NCBI GenBank assembly: GCA_024276935.1 | Contig: JAJRWH010000126.1 | Location: 1 to 48,709 of the forward strand | Source: Deltaproteobacteria bacterium | GTDB taxonomy: Bacteria; Desulfobacterota; Desulfuromonadia; Desulfuromonadales; Geopsychrobacteraceae | Direction: 5' to 3' | DNA: 48,709 nt | Shown: piece by piece, positions 35,786 to 45,297 of the stretch | How positions within the stretch are numbered: position 1 is the first letter of the stretch | Layout: every line of letters begins with the position of its first letter | Notes under the pieces: model-generated | What the model saw: only the letters and a program-made list of their open reading frames with translations | What the model was told of the DNA's origin: nothing | Database searches by the model: none | Made by a program: the position numbers and the translations under genes

Positions 35786-37180
35786 ATGAAATATCGCTCA
35801 ACCCGTGGCCAGGTCAGTGGAATCGCTTTTTCGGATGCGGTCATGATGGGACTTGCCGATGACGGTGGCCTGTTACTACCAGAGAGAATCCCGCAATTAA
35901 CCGCTTCAGACCTGCACCAGATGGCGGACCTCTCCTACCCGCAATTGGCCCTCAACATCCTCGAACGCTATATCGACGATATCCCGCGTGCGGATCTGGA
36001 AAAACTGATTGAGCGCTCTTATGCCACCTTTGAGCACCCGGAAGTAACCCCGGTTATCAACAAAGGAAAGATCCACATTCTGGAGCTCTTTCACGGCCCA
36101 ACCCTGGCATTCAAGGATGTTGCCCTGCAACTGCTGGGCAATCTGTTTGAATACCTGCTGGCCCGATCTGGTCAGCATATGAATATTATCGGTGCCACCA
36201 GTGGTGATACCGGCAGCGCCGCTATCTATGGAGTCCGTGGCAAAAAGGGAATCAATATCTTCATTCTGCATCCCAAAGGCAAAGTCTCGCCAATCCAGGA
36301 GATGCAGATGACCACAGTAACCGATGCCAACGTGTTCAATATTGCCATCGAGGGAACCTTTGATGACGCCCAGGCCATTGTCAAAGAAATTTTTGGTGAT
36401 CTGGACTACAAGCAACGGCATGCGCTGGGAGCTGTCAATTCTATCAACTGGGCACGGGTGCTTGCTCAGGTGGTCTACTATTTTTACGCCTGTTTCCAGG
36501 TACAGAAAACAACCGGTGCCACTGAGGTTGAGTTTGCCGTACCAACCGGCAACTTTGGTGATATCTTTGCCGGTTATATCGCCAGAGAAATGGGCCTGCC
36601 CATCAAAAAGCTGATACTCGCCACCAACGGCAACAACATTCTCAGCCGTTTTGTCAATGAAGGTGATTACTCTGCTGCCGAAGTGCACCACAGTCTTTCA
36701 CCCTCAATGGATATTCAGGTGGCAAGCAATTTTGAGCGCTATCTCTTTTACCTCTATGGTGAGGATTCCGGACGGATCAACAAGGCGATGGAAATCTTCA
36801 AGCGGGATGGTGTTCTGCCCGTTTCCAACGCTGAACTGTCCCGGACCCAACAGATTTTTGCTGCATCTTCAGTAAATGATGAAGAAACAATCGCGACAAT
36901 CGGTGAGTTTGCCGAGCAGACCGGCTATATCCTCGACCCGCATACCGCCGTTGGCGTCGCCGCTGCAAAACGCGTCAGCAGCGGCAGCTGCCCCCTGATC
37001 TGCCTCGCAACAGCACATCCGGCAAAGTTTGGTGATGCGGTCAAAAAAGCAACCGGAAAAAGCCCTGAACTCCCTGCGGCCTTTGAAGGAATTGACCAAC
37101 TCGAAAGAAAGCTTGAGACCATGCCGGCAGATATTGCTGCGGTTAAAAAATATGTCAATCAGCATGCGTTGAAAAGGTGA
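35786..37180 (+). CDS. threonine synthase thrC: Threonine synthase
   Basis: 464 residues, the long bacterial form. PLP enzyme converting O-phosphohomoserine to threonine. The N-terminal pattern MKYRSTRGQVSGIAFSDAV and the HGPTLAFKDVALQLLGN motif, with the PLP-binding Lys near 110, are characteristic. GATSGDTGSAAIYG is the phosphate-binding loop and FAVPTGNFGDIFAGYIA is also conserved. GGAGA lies 7 nt before the ATG. It is transcribed alone, downstream of maeB, and ends at a strong terminator. The opposite-strand frame at 35906-36691 is a shadow. Confidence 0.96.
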   Translation: MKYRSTRGQVSGIAFSDAVMMGLADDGGLLLPERIPQLTASDLHQMADLSYPQLALNILERYIDDIPRADLEKLIERSYATFEHPEVTPVINKGKIHILELFHGPTLAFKDVALQLLGNLFEYLLARSGQHMNIIGATSGDTGSAAIYGVRGKKGINIFILHPKGKVSPIQEMQMTTVTDANVFNIAIEGTFDDAQAIVKEIFGDLDYKQRHALGAVNSINWARVLAQVVYYFYACFQVQKTTGATEVEFAVPTGNFGDIFAGYIAREMGLPIKKLILATNGNNILSRFVNEGDYSAAEVHHSLSPSMDIQVASNFERYLFYLYGEDSGRINKAMEIFKRDGVLPVSNAELSRTQQIFAASSVNDEETIATIGEFAEQTGYILDPHTAVGVAAAKRVSSGSCPLICLATAHPAKFGDAVKKATGKSPELPAAFEGIDQLERKLETMPADIAAVKKYVNQHALKR

Positions 37181-37277
37181 AGCGGAAGGCGGGAACAGGC
37201 TAAGACGGGAGGCGGGAACGGACCGAGGTTGAGTGCGTCCGCATCCATTACCTCTCCTTTCTGATAAAGGAAGGAAG

Positions 37278-37326
37278 CAATCACCAACTGAAATAAGAAT
37301 CCATCATTTCAGTTGGTGATTGTTTG
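37278..37326. terminator. Bidirectional terminator between thrC and the oxoprolinase gene
   Basis: CAATCACCAACTGAAAT (37278-37294) pairs perfectly over 17 bp with 37306-37322 around an 11-nt loop; both flanks are A/T containing. It separates convergent genes. Upstream, 37185-37220 holds two imperfect copies of GGAGGCGGGAAC of no clear meaning. Confidence 0.75.
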
Positions 37327-40300
37327 TCAGGAACCACTCGTTGACTCCGGCGGACCGAATCCACCACCACCGGGTGTTTTGATAACAATCATATCTCCGG
37401 TTTCAAGCTGCACTTCATCGTTTCCTTGCAGAAGACGAGTGGTACCGTCTTTATAAACAATACTGTTCTCACCACAAGCCCCGGCCAGCCCGCCACATAG
37501 CCCGTAAGGTCTGGTCTCGCGATGTGACGTAAGCAGTGTCGCCGTCATAGGTTCAAGAAAACGCAGTTGGCGCACAACTCCGTTACCGCCGCTGAATTTG
37601 CCTTTTCCACCAGAATCAGGACGCAGAGCAAAGGACTCGACCCGCACCGGAAAACGCCATTCAACAACTTCAGGATCGGTCATGCGGGTATTGGTCATGT
37701 GCGAGTGCACACCACTTGTCCCGGGATGATCGGGCCCGGCCCCTGTACCGCCACAGATTGTTTCATAATTCTGATATTTATCGTTGCCATAAACAAAATT
37801 GTTCATGGTCCCCTGAGATGAAGCCAGTACCCCAAGAGCGCCATACAGACAATCAGTAATGGCCTGCGAAACTTCTGTGTTACCCGATATCACCGCCGCA
37901 GGATACTCCGGACTGATCATGGTTTTCGCCGGGATATGAATCTTCAATGGCTTAAAGCAACCGTCATTGAGCGGGATTTCATCACCGACCAGCGTCCGGA
38001 ACACATAAAGAACCGCAGCCTTGCATACCGCCGTCGGCGCATTGTAGTTGCCCGGGTCCTGAGCCGAAGTCCCGCTGAAATCAAGCAAAGCCTCGCGACG
38101 CTCGCGGTCGACCCTGATCTTCACCTTGATGATCTTGCCACCATCCATCGCATAACTGAACTCACCATCTTTGAGGATATCAATAACCCGCCGGACCGAC
38201 TCTTCAGCGTTGTCCTGGACATGTCCCATATAGGCCTGCACAACTTGCAGACCAAAATGATCGATCATTTTCAACAGTTCCTGCTGTCCGGTTTCATTTG
38301 CAGCAATCTGCGCCGAGAGGTCAGCCATATTCTGATCGATGTTCCGGCAGGGATAGCTGCCGGAGGCAAGCAACTCACGGGTTTCTTTTTCGCGTAAGCG
38401 TCCCTGATCAACAAGCAGAAAGTTGTCGATCAATACCCCTTCCTCATCAATATGAGTTGAATCTGGTGGTGATGACCCAGGTGTCCGGCCACCAATATCG
38501 GCATGGTGCCCCCGGGCACCGACATAGAAGAGAACCTCCTGCCCGGAGCTGTCAAAGACCGGGGTGATCACCGTCACGTCAGGCAGATGGGTCCCCCCGT
38601 TATAAGGTGCATTAAGCATGTAGACGTTCCCGGGCCGCATATCTCCCTGGTTATTGTTGATCACGGCTTTTACCGACTCACCCATCGAACCAAGATGAAC
38701 CGGAACATGCGGAGCGTTGGCGACCAGCTGCCCCTGTGCATCGAAAATGGCGCAGGAGAAATCAAGCCGTTCTTTGATATTCACTGAGTATGCAGTCTTG
38801 GCCAGGGTTGTCCCCATCTGTTCCGCGATCGACATAAACAGGTTGTTAAAAACCTCGAGCATCACCGGATCAACCTGAGTACCAATGGCCTGGACACCAG
38901 GCCGAGGCTTGTAGCGCGTCAGAATCAGGTGTTGACGCGCATTCAGCTCGGCCCGCCAACCCTCCTCAACGATGACCGTACCGATATCTTCGGTAATGAT
39001 TGCCGGCCCCTGAAACATATGACCAGGTTTCAGATTTTCCCGTTTATACAGGGGGACTCTTTTCGTTGCACCATCGGTATAAATATTGACCTGATCATCA
39101 ATCTCCGGCACCTCACCCCGTTTCTCGACCGGCAGTTCCGGGTCAACAACCTGCTCGGTTGCACCGATTCCCTCGACAGAAACCGCTTCGATTATCAAGG
39201 GTCTTTCACTGACAACAAAACCAAACTGCTGGCGATGTGCCTCTTCAAAACTGAGTCGCATCTCGTCAAAACTTCCGGCATCAATCTCCAGGGAGGTGTC
39301 GGTCGACTCATAGCGCAGATGAGCTTTGACCTTGACTTCAATCTTTTCCGACGCAACCCCCTGTGAAGCCACTTCCTTGCGAACCTCCGCCGCCAGAGCT
39401 CCCGCTGCCTCTCGAATAACAGCCGGTGCCGAAAGATCAAAGGGTTTTTCCACCTGAGTTTCGCGCATGGCACGGACATCCGCCAACCCCATACCGTAAG
39501 CCGAAAGGACACCGGCAAAGGGATGCAAAAAAATCCGGCTCATTCCCAGAGCGTCAGCGACCAGACACGCATGTTGGCCACCAGCCCCGCCAAAACAATT
39601 CAAGGTATATTCGGTAACATCATAACCACGCTGAACCGATATCTGTTTAATGGCATTCGCCATGTTGATAACCGCAATTTTCAGAAACCCCTCGGCAACC
39701 TCCTCGACAGAACGTAAAGAGGTTGCGGTTGCCGTCGCAATCTTTTGCGCCAGTTCTGCAAACTTTTCACGCACGACACCGGCATCAAGTGCCTGATCCG
39801 CTTGCGGTCCAAAAACCTTGGGGAAATGCTGAGGTTGGATCTTGCCAAGCATCACATTGCAGTCGGTTACAGTCAGCGGGCCACCCCTCAGATAACATGC
39901 CGGCCCTGGATTTGCGCCAGCAGATTCAGGGCCGACACGATAACGGGAACCATCAAAATGTAAAATAGAGCCCCCACCAGCGGCAACCGTATGAATATGC
40001 ATCATCGGCGCACGCATCCGTACTCCGGCAACAATGGTATCGAAACTGCGCTCAAACTCACCGTTGTAATGGGCGACATCAGTCGATGTCCCTCCCATAT
40101 CAAAACCGATGATTTTTTCATAACCACTCATCAACGCAGTTCGCACCATGCCGACCACGCCACCAGCAGGTCCCGAAAGGATCGCATCCTTGCCCTGAAA
40201 CAGTCTGGCATCAGTCAGACCACCATTTGACTGCATAAACATCAACCGGGGGCCCTCACCGAGCTGATCAGCCACCTGATGAACATAACGACGTAATATC

Positions 40301-40947
40301 GGTGACAGATACGCATCAACAACCGTGGTATCCCCGCGCGAAACCAGTTTCATCAACGGACTGACTCGACTACTGACAGAAATCTGAGTGAACCCGATAG
40401 TCGCTGCGGCATCAGCAACCTGCTGTTCGTGAACCGGATTGAGATATCCATGCATAAATGCAATCGCCACGGCCCGAATTCCGCGCTGATAAGCTTCTTC
40501 CAGCCCCCGCGTAGCGGATTCAAGATCCAGCGATGTAACCACTTTCCCCCGCGCATCAAGCCGTTCTTTAACCTCCAGCACCTCTTCATAAAGAAGTTCC
40601 GGTAGAACAATATGGCGATCAAAAATTCTGGGACGGGCCTGATAACCGATTCGCAGCGCGTCACCGAATCCCCTGGTCGTGACAAAAAGAGTCCGGTCGC
40701 CCTGTCGCTCAAGCAGTGCGTTGGTCGCAACAGTTGTTCCCATTTTGACATGTTCAATCATGTCATCGGGAATCGCCGCGCCTTTTTTCAGGCCGAGAAG
40801 CTGGCGTATGCCGTGAACTGCAGCATCCTGATAATTTTCCGGATTCTCTGACAGTAACTTCAAGGTGACCAGCTGCCCATACGGACGTTTGGCTACGATA
40901 TCGGTAAATGTGCCGCCACGGTCAATCCAGATTTGCCATTTATTCAT
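37327..40947 (-). CDS. 5-oxoprolinase/hydantoinase, fused HyuA-HyuB type
   Basis: 1206 residues, near the length of full ATP-dependent 5-oxoprolinases. Residues 1 to about 680 are the HyuA-type ATPase half: [15 protein letters not shown] at the N-terminus (phosphate loop of the actin/Hsp70-like fold), [11 protein letters not shown] and [16 protein letters not shown]. From about 690 the HyuB half follows ([41 protein letters not shown]). The family opens 5-oxoproline (pyroglutamate) to glutamate, or related hydantoins, at the cost of ATP. Fusion of both subunits favours 5-oxoprolinase. GAGAGG precedes the ATG. The divergent TRAP operon and nearby regulator suggest that the substrate is imported. 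Confidence 0.9.
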   Translation of the reverse strand: MNKWQIWIDRGGTFTDIVAKRPYGQLVTLKLLSENPENYQDAAVHGIRQLLGLKKGAAIPDDMIEHVKMGTTVATNALLERQGDRTLFVTTRGFGDALRIGYQARPRIFDRHIVLPELLYEEVLEVKERLDARGKVVTSLDLESATRGLEEAYQRGIRAVAIAFMHGYLNPVHEQQVADAAATIGFTQISVSSRVSPLMKLVSRGDTTVVDAYLSPILRRYVHQVADQLGEGPRLMFMQSNGGLTDARLFQGKDAILSGPAGGVVGMVRTALMSGYEKIIGFDMGGTSTDVAHYNGEFERSFDTIVAGVRMRAPMMHIHTVAAGGGSILHFDGSRYRVGPESAGANPGPACYLRGGPLTVTDCNVMLGKIQPQHFPKVFGPQADQALDAGVVREKFAELAQKIATATATSLRSVEEVAEGFLKIAVINMANAIKQISVQRGYDVTEYTLNCFGGAGGQHACLVADALGMSRIFLHPFAGVLSAYGMGLADVRAMRETQVEKPFDLSAPAVIREAAGALAAEVRKEVASQGVASEKIEVKVKAHLRYESTDTSLEIDAGSFDEMRLSFEEAHRQQFGFVVSERPLIIEAVSVEGIGATEQVVDPELPVEKRGEVPEIDDQVNIYTDGATKRVPLYKRENLKPGHMFQGPAIITEDIGTVIVEEGWRAELNARQHLILTRYKPRPGVQAIGTQVDPVMLEVFNNLFMSIAEQMGTTLAKTAYSVNIKERLDFSCAIFDAQGQLVANAPHVPVHLGSMGESVKAVINNNQGDMRPGNVYMLNAPYNGGTHLPDVTVITPVFDSSGQEVLFYVGARGHHADIGGRTPGSSPPDSTHIDEEGVLIDNFLLVDQGRLREKETRELLASGSYPCRNIDQNMADLSAQIAANETGQQELLKMIDHFGLQVVQAYMGHVQDNAEESVRRVIDILKDGEFSYAMDGGKIIKVKIRVDRERREALLDFSGTSAQDPGNYNAPTAVCKAAVLYVFRTLVGDEIPLNDGCFKPLKIHIPAKTMISPEYPAAVISGNTEVSQAITDCLYGALGVLASSQGTMNNFVYGNDKYQNYETICGGTGAGPDHPGTSGVHSHMTNTRMTDPEVVEWRFPVRVESFALRPDSGGKGKFSGGNGVVRQLRFLEPMTATLLTSHRETRPYGLCGGLAGACGENSIVYKDGTTRLLQGNDEVQLETGDMIVIKTPGGGGFGPPESTSGS

Positions 40948-41321
40948 CTGTACCTCTCGCTACCCGAGCTTGACGATTTTATGAAATCAAGATAAAACAG
41001 CTTTATAGATACTGCGTTGATTGTTTATCGACATTTTGTCATTGTTATGCAAAGGTGTCACTGTGAACTGAAAAAGTCAATATGTGATTTAACAGATTTC
41101 AAATTTCTATCTCTGTAAAAACCACAGTATCTCTATTGATTTTTATCTATTTTCCGAGTACTTAAATAGCCAAACCTCAGAAAGAGTAAAGATCAAAAAA
41201 TACAGAAAACCCTTATTTGATCCAGCTGTAAGCAAAAAGGGTTCGCTGACAGAAAATTATAATGGTGTTTCAATCAACAATAACCACCGGAGATAACAAA
41301 ACCCAGAAAAGGAGAATGATC
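40948..41321. promoter_or_regulatory. AT-rich divergent control region between oxoprolinase and dctP
   Basis: 374 bp without a gene. A TATAAT at 41258-41263 may be the -10 box of dctP, with no good -35. The inverted pair AACCCTT/AAGGGTT (about 41209-41215 and 41236-41242) overlaps the expected -35 area and could be an operator for the regulator at 44442-44963. No other structure is obvious. Confidence 0.4.
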
Positions 41322-42305
41322 ATGAAATCGTCAATACGTAAGTTTTATCTGGCATTTGTATGTCTGTTAGGAATCTGTAGTCTTAGCGTGACAGGATTCG
41401 CCGCAACCTGGGATATGCCGACCCCCTATCCGGACAAAACCTTTCACACCGTAAACATTATTCAGTTTGCTCAGGATGTTGAAAAAGCCACCGGCGGTAA
41501 CCTCAAAATAAAAATCCATTCTGCGGGCTCTCTTTTCAAGCATCCTGAAATTTCAAAAGCGGTGCGTGGTGGACAGGTTCCCATTGGTGAATTTTTCCTC
41601 TCACTCCTCTCCAACGAAAACGCGGTCTTTGGGGCTGATTCACAGCCATTTCTCGCGACAAACTATAAAGAAGCCAGAAAGCTCTGGTCCGCACAGAAGC
41701 CGGTCATCACCAAACTTCTGGCAAAACAGAATCTGATGCCGCTTTTTTCTGTCCCCTGGCCACCACAGGGGCTCTATACAAAAAAACCGATCAACAGCGT
41801 TGAAGATCTCAAAGGGATCAAGTTCAGAGCGTACAATGCGACGCTGGAAAAGTTTGCCAACCTGGTTGGTGCCGCCCCGACCCAGGTGGAAGTCCCCGAT
41901 ATCCCGCAGGCCTTCGCTACAGGCAGGGTTGAAGCGATGATTACCTCTCCTTCAACAGGTGCCAATTCAAAAGCCTGGGACTTTATCACTCACTATACTG
42001 ACATTCAGGCCTGGCTCCCTAAAAACATTGTCGTCGTCAACAAGCGCGCTTTCCGTAAACTGAGTAAATCTGATCAGCAAGCGGTTATCACCGCAGCAGC
42101 TGCGGCAGAAAAACGCGGTTGGAAGATGAGCATGCAGGAGACGACAACCAAAACAGCAATCCTTAAAAAGAACGGCGTAACCATTGTCACACCGAGCAAA
42201 GAACTGATGGATGGTCTCAAACAGGTTGGCGCTGAAATGCTGAAAGACTGGAAAAAGAAAGCGGGTGCCGAAGGGGCCGGTCTGTTGAAAGCATACAACA
42301 ATTAA
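41322..42305 (+). CDS. dctP: TRAP transporter solute-binding protein (DctP family)
   Basis: 327 residues from the ATG at 41322, which has AGGAG 7 nt upstream; the longer frame from 41262 lacks a site. A signal peptide (about 1-27, AFVCLLGICSLSVTGFAA) gives a periplasmic protein. The DctP fold is shown by AGSLFKHPEISKAVRGGQV, the KPINSVEDLKGIKFRAYN segment with the conserved Arg that binds a carboxylate, and VEVPDIPQAFATGRVEAMITS. TRAP systems are sodium-coupled importers of carboxylates. Some DctP proteins (Bordetella DctP6 and DctP7) bind pyroglutamate, which fits the adjacent 5-oxoprolinase. Confidence 0.94.
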   Translation: MKSSIRKFYLAFVCLLGICSLSVTGFAATWDMPTPYPDKTFHTVNIIQFAQDVEKATGGNLKIKIHSAGSLFKHPEISKAVRGGQVPIGEFFLSLLSNENAVFGADSQPFLATNYKEARKLWSAQKPVITKLLAKQNLMPLFSVPWPPQGLYTKKPINSVEDLKGIKFRAYNATLEKFANLVGAAPTQVEVPDIPQAFATGRVEAMITSPSTGANSKAWDFITHYTDIQAWLPKNIVVVNKRAFRKLSKSDQQAVITAAAAAEKRGWKMSMQETTTKTAILKKNGVTIVTPSKELMDGLKQVGAEMLKDWKKKAGAEGAGLLKAYNN

Positions 42306-42320
42306 ACGATATCTGTCGTT

Positions 42321-42351
42321 CTCATGGGGATCCGAGCCGGATCCCCATGAG
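42321..42351 (+). promoter_or_regulatory. Strong hairpin between dctP and dctQ
   Basis: CTCATGGGGATCCG pairs perfectly over 14 bp with CGGATCCCCATGAG around an AGC loop, 15 nt after the dctP stop. No U-run follows. It probably protects the dctP mRNA 3' end so that the binding protein is made in excess over the membrane subunits. Confidence 0.6.
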
Positions 42352-42368
42352 CCTTTGGTGGCCAGAAT

Positions 42369-42962
42369 ATGGGAACAGAAAAAGACAACCTGTTACGCAA
42401 GAATCTGAACCGTCTTTATCGGGCCAGTGGCTGGCTTGCCGCAGCCAACATTGCAGCAATCTGCCTGCTCGTTCTCTGTCAGGTCAGCCTGAATGCAGTG
42501 GATCGTTTAAGCGGCCTGCTGACCGGATCAGCAATTGGCTTGACGATTCCCTCCTATGCCGATTTTACCGGTTTTTTTCTCGCAGCAGCATCATTTCTGG
42601 CTCTGGCTCATACCCTGAGAGAAGGTGGCCATATCAGGGTCACCCTGATCCTTTCCCATCTCAAGGGCAGACTTCGCCATTTCTTCGAAATCTGGTGCCT
42701 GCTGCTCAGCTCGGCGGCGGCAATTTATTTCAGCTGGTACACTTTTTTGCTCATCAGAGAATCCTATACTTATCATGACCTTTCACCCGGAATGATTGCT
42801 GTTCCGATCTGGATTCCGCAATCAGCCATGCTGGCAGGGCTGATCGTATTGTCCATTGCCCTGCTCGATGAACTCTGCAACGCGTTTAAAGGTAAACAGC
42901 CCTGCTATACCGATAGCGGGGAATCACTTCTTAACCACCCCGACGACGAGACGTCCTCGTAG
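42369..42962 (+). CDS. dctQ: TRAP transporter small permease (DctQ)
   Basis: 197 residues with four membrane helices (about 20-40, 58-78, 96-117 and 137-158). The family element TLREGGHIRVTLIL between the second and third helices is present. It partners the large permease in the inner membrane. The ribosome site is weak (GGTGG), consistent with low expression relative to dctP. The C-terminal ~35 residues are polar (SGESLLNHPDDETSS). Confidence 0.9.
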   Translation: MGTEKDNLLRKNLNRLYRASGWLAAANIAAICLLVLCQVSLNAVDRLSGLLTGSAIGLTIPSYADFTGFFLAAASFLALAHTLREGGHIRVTLILSHLKGRLRHFFEIWCLLLSSAAAIYFSWYTFLLIRESYTYHDLSPGMIAVPIWIPQSAMLAGLIVLSIALLDELCNAFKGKQPCYTDSGESLLNHPDDETSS

Positions 42963-42976
42963 GGCCCGGAGATGGC

Positions 42977-44278
42977 ATGTCTGAAATCAGCATGACAATA
43001 TTTCTGCTCTTTTCACTCTTCGTTCTGCTTGGAAGTGGCGTATGGGTCGCCTTTTCGCTTTTGAGCGTCGGCATGATGGGTATGCTGTTTTTCACCGATG
43101 CGCCGTTGGGTGAAGTCCTGGCAACAACCGTCTGGGGAGCCAGCAATTCCTGGTCGCTGGCGGCTCTGCCTCTCTTTGTCTGGATGGGTGAAATCCTCTT
43201 TAGGTCACGCCTGTCCGAAGATATGTTTACCGGTCTTTCTCCCTGGCTGACCCGCCTGCCAGGCAGACTGCTTCATGTCAACATTTTCGGCAGTGGAATT
43301 TTTGCGGCGGTTTCAGGTTCTTCAGCAGCCACCGCCGCCACCATCGGCAAAATGTCTATCCCCGAGCTGACCAGGCGCAAATACCCTCTCAATATGATTA
43401 TTGGCACTCTCGCCGGTTCGGCAACCCTGGGCCTGCTCATCCCACCTTCGATCATTCTGATTGTTTACGGTGTCGCGACAGAACAATCAATCGCCAGACT
43501 CTTTATCGGGGGGATACTTCCTGGTCTCTTGCTGATCGCGCTCTTCATTGGATACGTTGTTATCTGGTCATTGCTGCACCCAGACCAGATTCCAGCCGGA
43601 GACGTGGCCATTTCCCTGCGCGAACGGATAAAGCGTTCTCAACGCCTGATTCCGGTTATTCTGCTGATTAGTGGAGTGATCGGCTCGATCTATTCAGGAA
43701 TCGCCTCGCCGACCGATGCCGCTGCGGTGGGAGTTGCGCTGTCGCTGGTCCTGTCAAAATATACCGGGACCCTCAATCGTCAAACCTTTCTTGACGGCCT
43801 GATGGGAGCAACCAAGACGTCGTGCATGATCGCCTTTATTCTTGCCGGTGCGGCATTTCTGACTGTGGCGATGGGGTTCACCGGAATTCCACGGATGCTG
43901 GCGGGATGGATTGCCGCCCTGGGCCTCTCACCCTATGGGCTGCTCGGAGTTCTGACTGTATTCTTTATTGTTCTCGGTTGTTTCCTGGATGGAATTTCTG
44001 TCGTCGTATTAACGACTTCAGTAATCATGCCCATGGTAGAACAGGCAGGGATAGACCCCTTCTGGTTTGGAATTTTCGTTGTTATCGTCGTCGAGATGTC
44101 ACAGATAACACCACCTGTAGGATTCAACCTTTTTGTCATTCAAGGTTTGACCGGGCTTGATATTCTACGCGTGGCCTATGCAGCGATCCCCTTTTTCCTG
44201 CTTCTGCTGGTTGCCCTCGCTCTGATCGTTGCCTTTCCCGCTATCGTAACAGTTCTGCCAGACATGATGGGTGGCTAG
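42977..44278 (+). CDS. dctM: TRAP transporter large permease (DctM)
   Basis: 433 residues, almost wholly hydrophobic, the transport channel of the TRAP system. Recognisable elements include FVWMGEILFRSRLSEDMF, SGSSAATAATIGKMSIPEL, SATLGLLIPPSIILIVYG, and SPTDAAAVGVALSLVL in the middle, and VVIVVEMSQITPPVGFNLFV near the end. CGGAG precedes the ATG by 7 nt. The stop TAG lies within the CTAG that is the left target duplication of the element at 44275-44439; the uninterrupted site would keep the same stop. Confidence 0.95.
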   Translation: MSEISMTIFLLFSLFVLLGSGVWVAFSLLSVGMMGMLFFTDAPLGEVLATTVWGASNSWSLAALPLFVWMGEILFRSRLSEDMFTGLSPWLTRLPGRLLHVNIFGSGIFAAVSGSSAATAATIGKMSIPELTRRKYPLNMIIGTLAGSATLGLLIPPSIILIVYGVATEQSIARLFIGGILPGLLLIALFIGYVVIWSLLHPDQIPAGDVAISLRERIKRSQRLIPVILLISGVIGSIYSGIASPTDAAAVGVALSLVLSKYTGTLNRQTFLDGLMGATKTSCMIAFILAGAAFLTVAMGFTGIPRMLAGWIAALGLSPYGLLGVLTVFFIVLGCFLDGISVVVLTTSVIMPMVEQAGIDPFWFGIFVVIVVEMSQITPPVGFNLFVIQGLTGLDILRVAYAAIPFFLLLLVALALIVAFPAIVTVLPDMMGG

Positions 44279-44439
44279 TGTCCTGTTTGGTTAGTCATAT
44301 CAATTAATTCTGAGACATTTTAGCTGCGGACAAGGCACTTCAACACAGTCCTGGCCTGAGTTAAGCCGAGGAGAAGAAACGCAGGCCAAAGTTAAAAGGG
44401 CCTGAATTAGAAGGCAGAACTAACCGCACGGGACACTAG
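44275..44439. mobile_element. MITE-like element with terminal inverted repeats and CTAG duplication
   Basis: TGTCCTGTTTGGTTAGT at 44279-44295 is inverted at 44419-44435 (ACTAACCGCACGGGACA) with 3 mismatches in 17. The element, 157 bp, is flanked by CTAG at 44275-44278 and 44436-44439. It has no reading frame of note and an inner GGCCTG/CAGGCC stem. Removing it and one CTAG joins the dctM stop to the regulator's convergent stop a few bases apart, which shows the insertion clearly. A CTAG duplication fits the YTAR target preference of IS5-group transposases, so it may be mobilised in trans by such an element. Confidence 0.7.
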
Positions 44440-44441
44440 AA

Positions 44442-44963
44442 TCACAAAGACGCGGCAGAACGTGATGCCTGGTCGTACAGACCAGAAAGCAGACGCATAA
44501 GAGAGGCCGCCTCACTGATCTCGGACCCCTCCTTCTCCAGATTACGGTAGACTGAGGTCAGACAACGTTCACGGATTTCACGATAGTCTTTGCAGACACG
44601 CGCTCCCTCTTCTGTCGTTTTGTAGAAAATTTCCTTGCCTCGTTTTTCTTTTTGCAGCAACTCCAGTTTAACCAGTTTTTTCAGAGCGTAATTGACTGTA
44701 TGGGTGTCCTCCACATGCAGCACAAAACAAATATCGGCCAGACGTTTTTCACGTTTCCTGTGGTTGACATTATGCAGAACCAGGACATCCAGAGGGCTGA
44801 AATCGGGGTGGCCAGCTGCACTCATACAACGAATCATCCAACGAGTAAAAGCATTGTGCGCGATGATCATGCCGTACTCAAATTCACTGAGTTGCCAGCT
44901 GTCAGGTGAGGTCAAATGTTCCGATGAGACAATCGGTACGACCGGTTTTTGAGATTCATCCAT
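44442..44963 (-). CDS. MarR-like winged-helix regulator
   Basis: 173 residues from the ATG at 44963 with GGAG 7 nt upstream. The core (about 30-130) has FTRWMIRCMSAAGHPDFSPLDVLVLHNV, then the recognition region KRLADICFVLHVEDTHTVNYALKKL and wing LLQKEKRGKEIFYKTTEEG, typical of MarR-type winged helices. Related proteins are annotated as winged-helix regulators beside hydantoinase and TRAP genes, as I recall. It converges on dctM and probably controls the oxoprolinase/TRAP genes, perhaps through the 40948-41321 region. No ligand-binding domain beyond the dimer helices is seen. Confidence 0.8.
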   Translation of the reverse strand: MDESQKPVVPIVSSEHLTSPDSWQLSEFEYGMIIAHNAFTRWMIRCMSAAGHPDFSPLDVLVLHNVNHRKREKRLADICFVLHVEDTHTVNYALKKLVKLELLQKEKRGKEIFYKTTEEGARVCKDYREIRERCLTSVYRNLEKEGSEISEAASLMRLLSGLYDQASRSAASL

Positions 44964-45053
44964 CAATATTCTCCGCTCCAGCAAGGCTCCAGTTCGTCTG
45001 TCTTTCCCTGCTGCACTTTATCAATACAGACCGGAAGGACGCAAGAAATGATA

Positions 45054-45118
45054 TACAAAAAGCCCGACCACTTGCGTGATCGAGCTTTGATTTTTTTTGG
45101 TGCCGAAGGGGAGACTCG
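45054..45118. repeat. Second copy of the tRNA-Leu 3' end plus terminator
   Basis: 65 bp repeating 45254-45318 at an offset of exactly 200 bp with a single mismatch (45083 A versus 45283 G, which only changes a stem G-C to a wobble). It contains the terminator hairpin, the CCA-encoding end, acceptor 3' strand and part of the T-arm of tRNA-Leu. Confidence 0.85.
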
Positions 45119-45246
45119 CCCACTTCGTCAGCTCCGTCACGGAGCTTCCTGCGTAGGCTCACCTCCGCTCGCTGACGCGGACATCCCTGTCCGCTCTTCT
45201 GACATTAAGTCAGCGTTCGCTGCGCTTCGAGTCTCCCCCTTTGGCC
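45098..45246 (-). ncRNA. tRNA-like hairpin cassette downstream of tRNA-Leu
   Basis: Read on the minus strand, the 149-nt segment begins GGCCAAAGGGGGAGACTCG and ends CGAGTCTCCCCTTCGGCACCA, so its two ends pair over about 17 bp with one bulge and finish with CCA like a tRNA acceptor. Inside are CTGAC/GTCAG, GCGGAC/GTCCGC and AGCTCCG/CGGAGCT hairpins. Terminators lie on both sides. It may be a transcribed tRNA-like RNA or only a repeat element using tRNA sequence. No transcript evidence exists here. Confidence 0.4.
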
Positions 45247-45256
45247 TTTTATGTAC

Positions 45257-45291
45257 AAAAAGCCCGACCACTTGCGTGATCGGGCTTTGAT
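45257..45291 (-). terminator. Terminator of tRNA-Leu
   Basis: On the transcript AAAGCCCGATCAC pairs with GTGGTCGGGCTTT over 13 bp around a GCAA tetraloop, followed by U residues, directly after the tRNA 3' end. The same hairpin recurs 200 bp further on (45057-45089). Confidence 0.85.
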
Positions 45292-45297
45292 TTTTTT

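Noticed and set aside
35906-36691. 261-codon open frame on the minus strand
   Set aside because: Antisense to thrC; codon-bias shadow with no family resemblance.
37185-37220. Two GGAGGCGGGAAC-like words after thrC
   Set aside because: Only two imperfect copies in a non-coding spacer; not enough to call a repeat family.
44949-45290. 113-codon plus-strand frame across the tRNA-Leu repeat
   Set aside because: It runs through two terminators and the tRNA-derived cassette; similar spurious frames arise wherever such repeats are translated.
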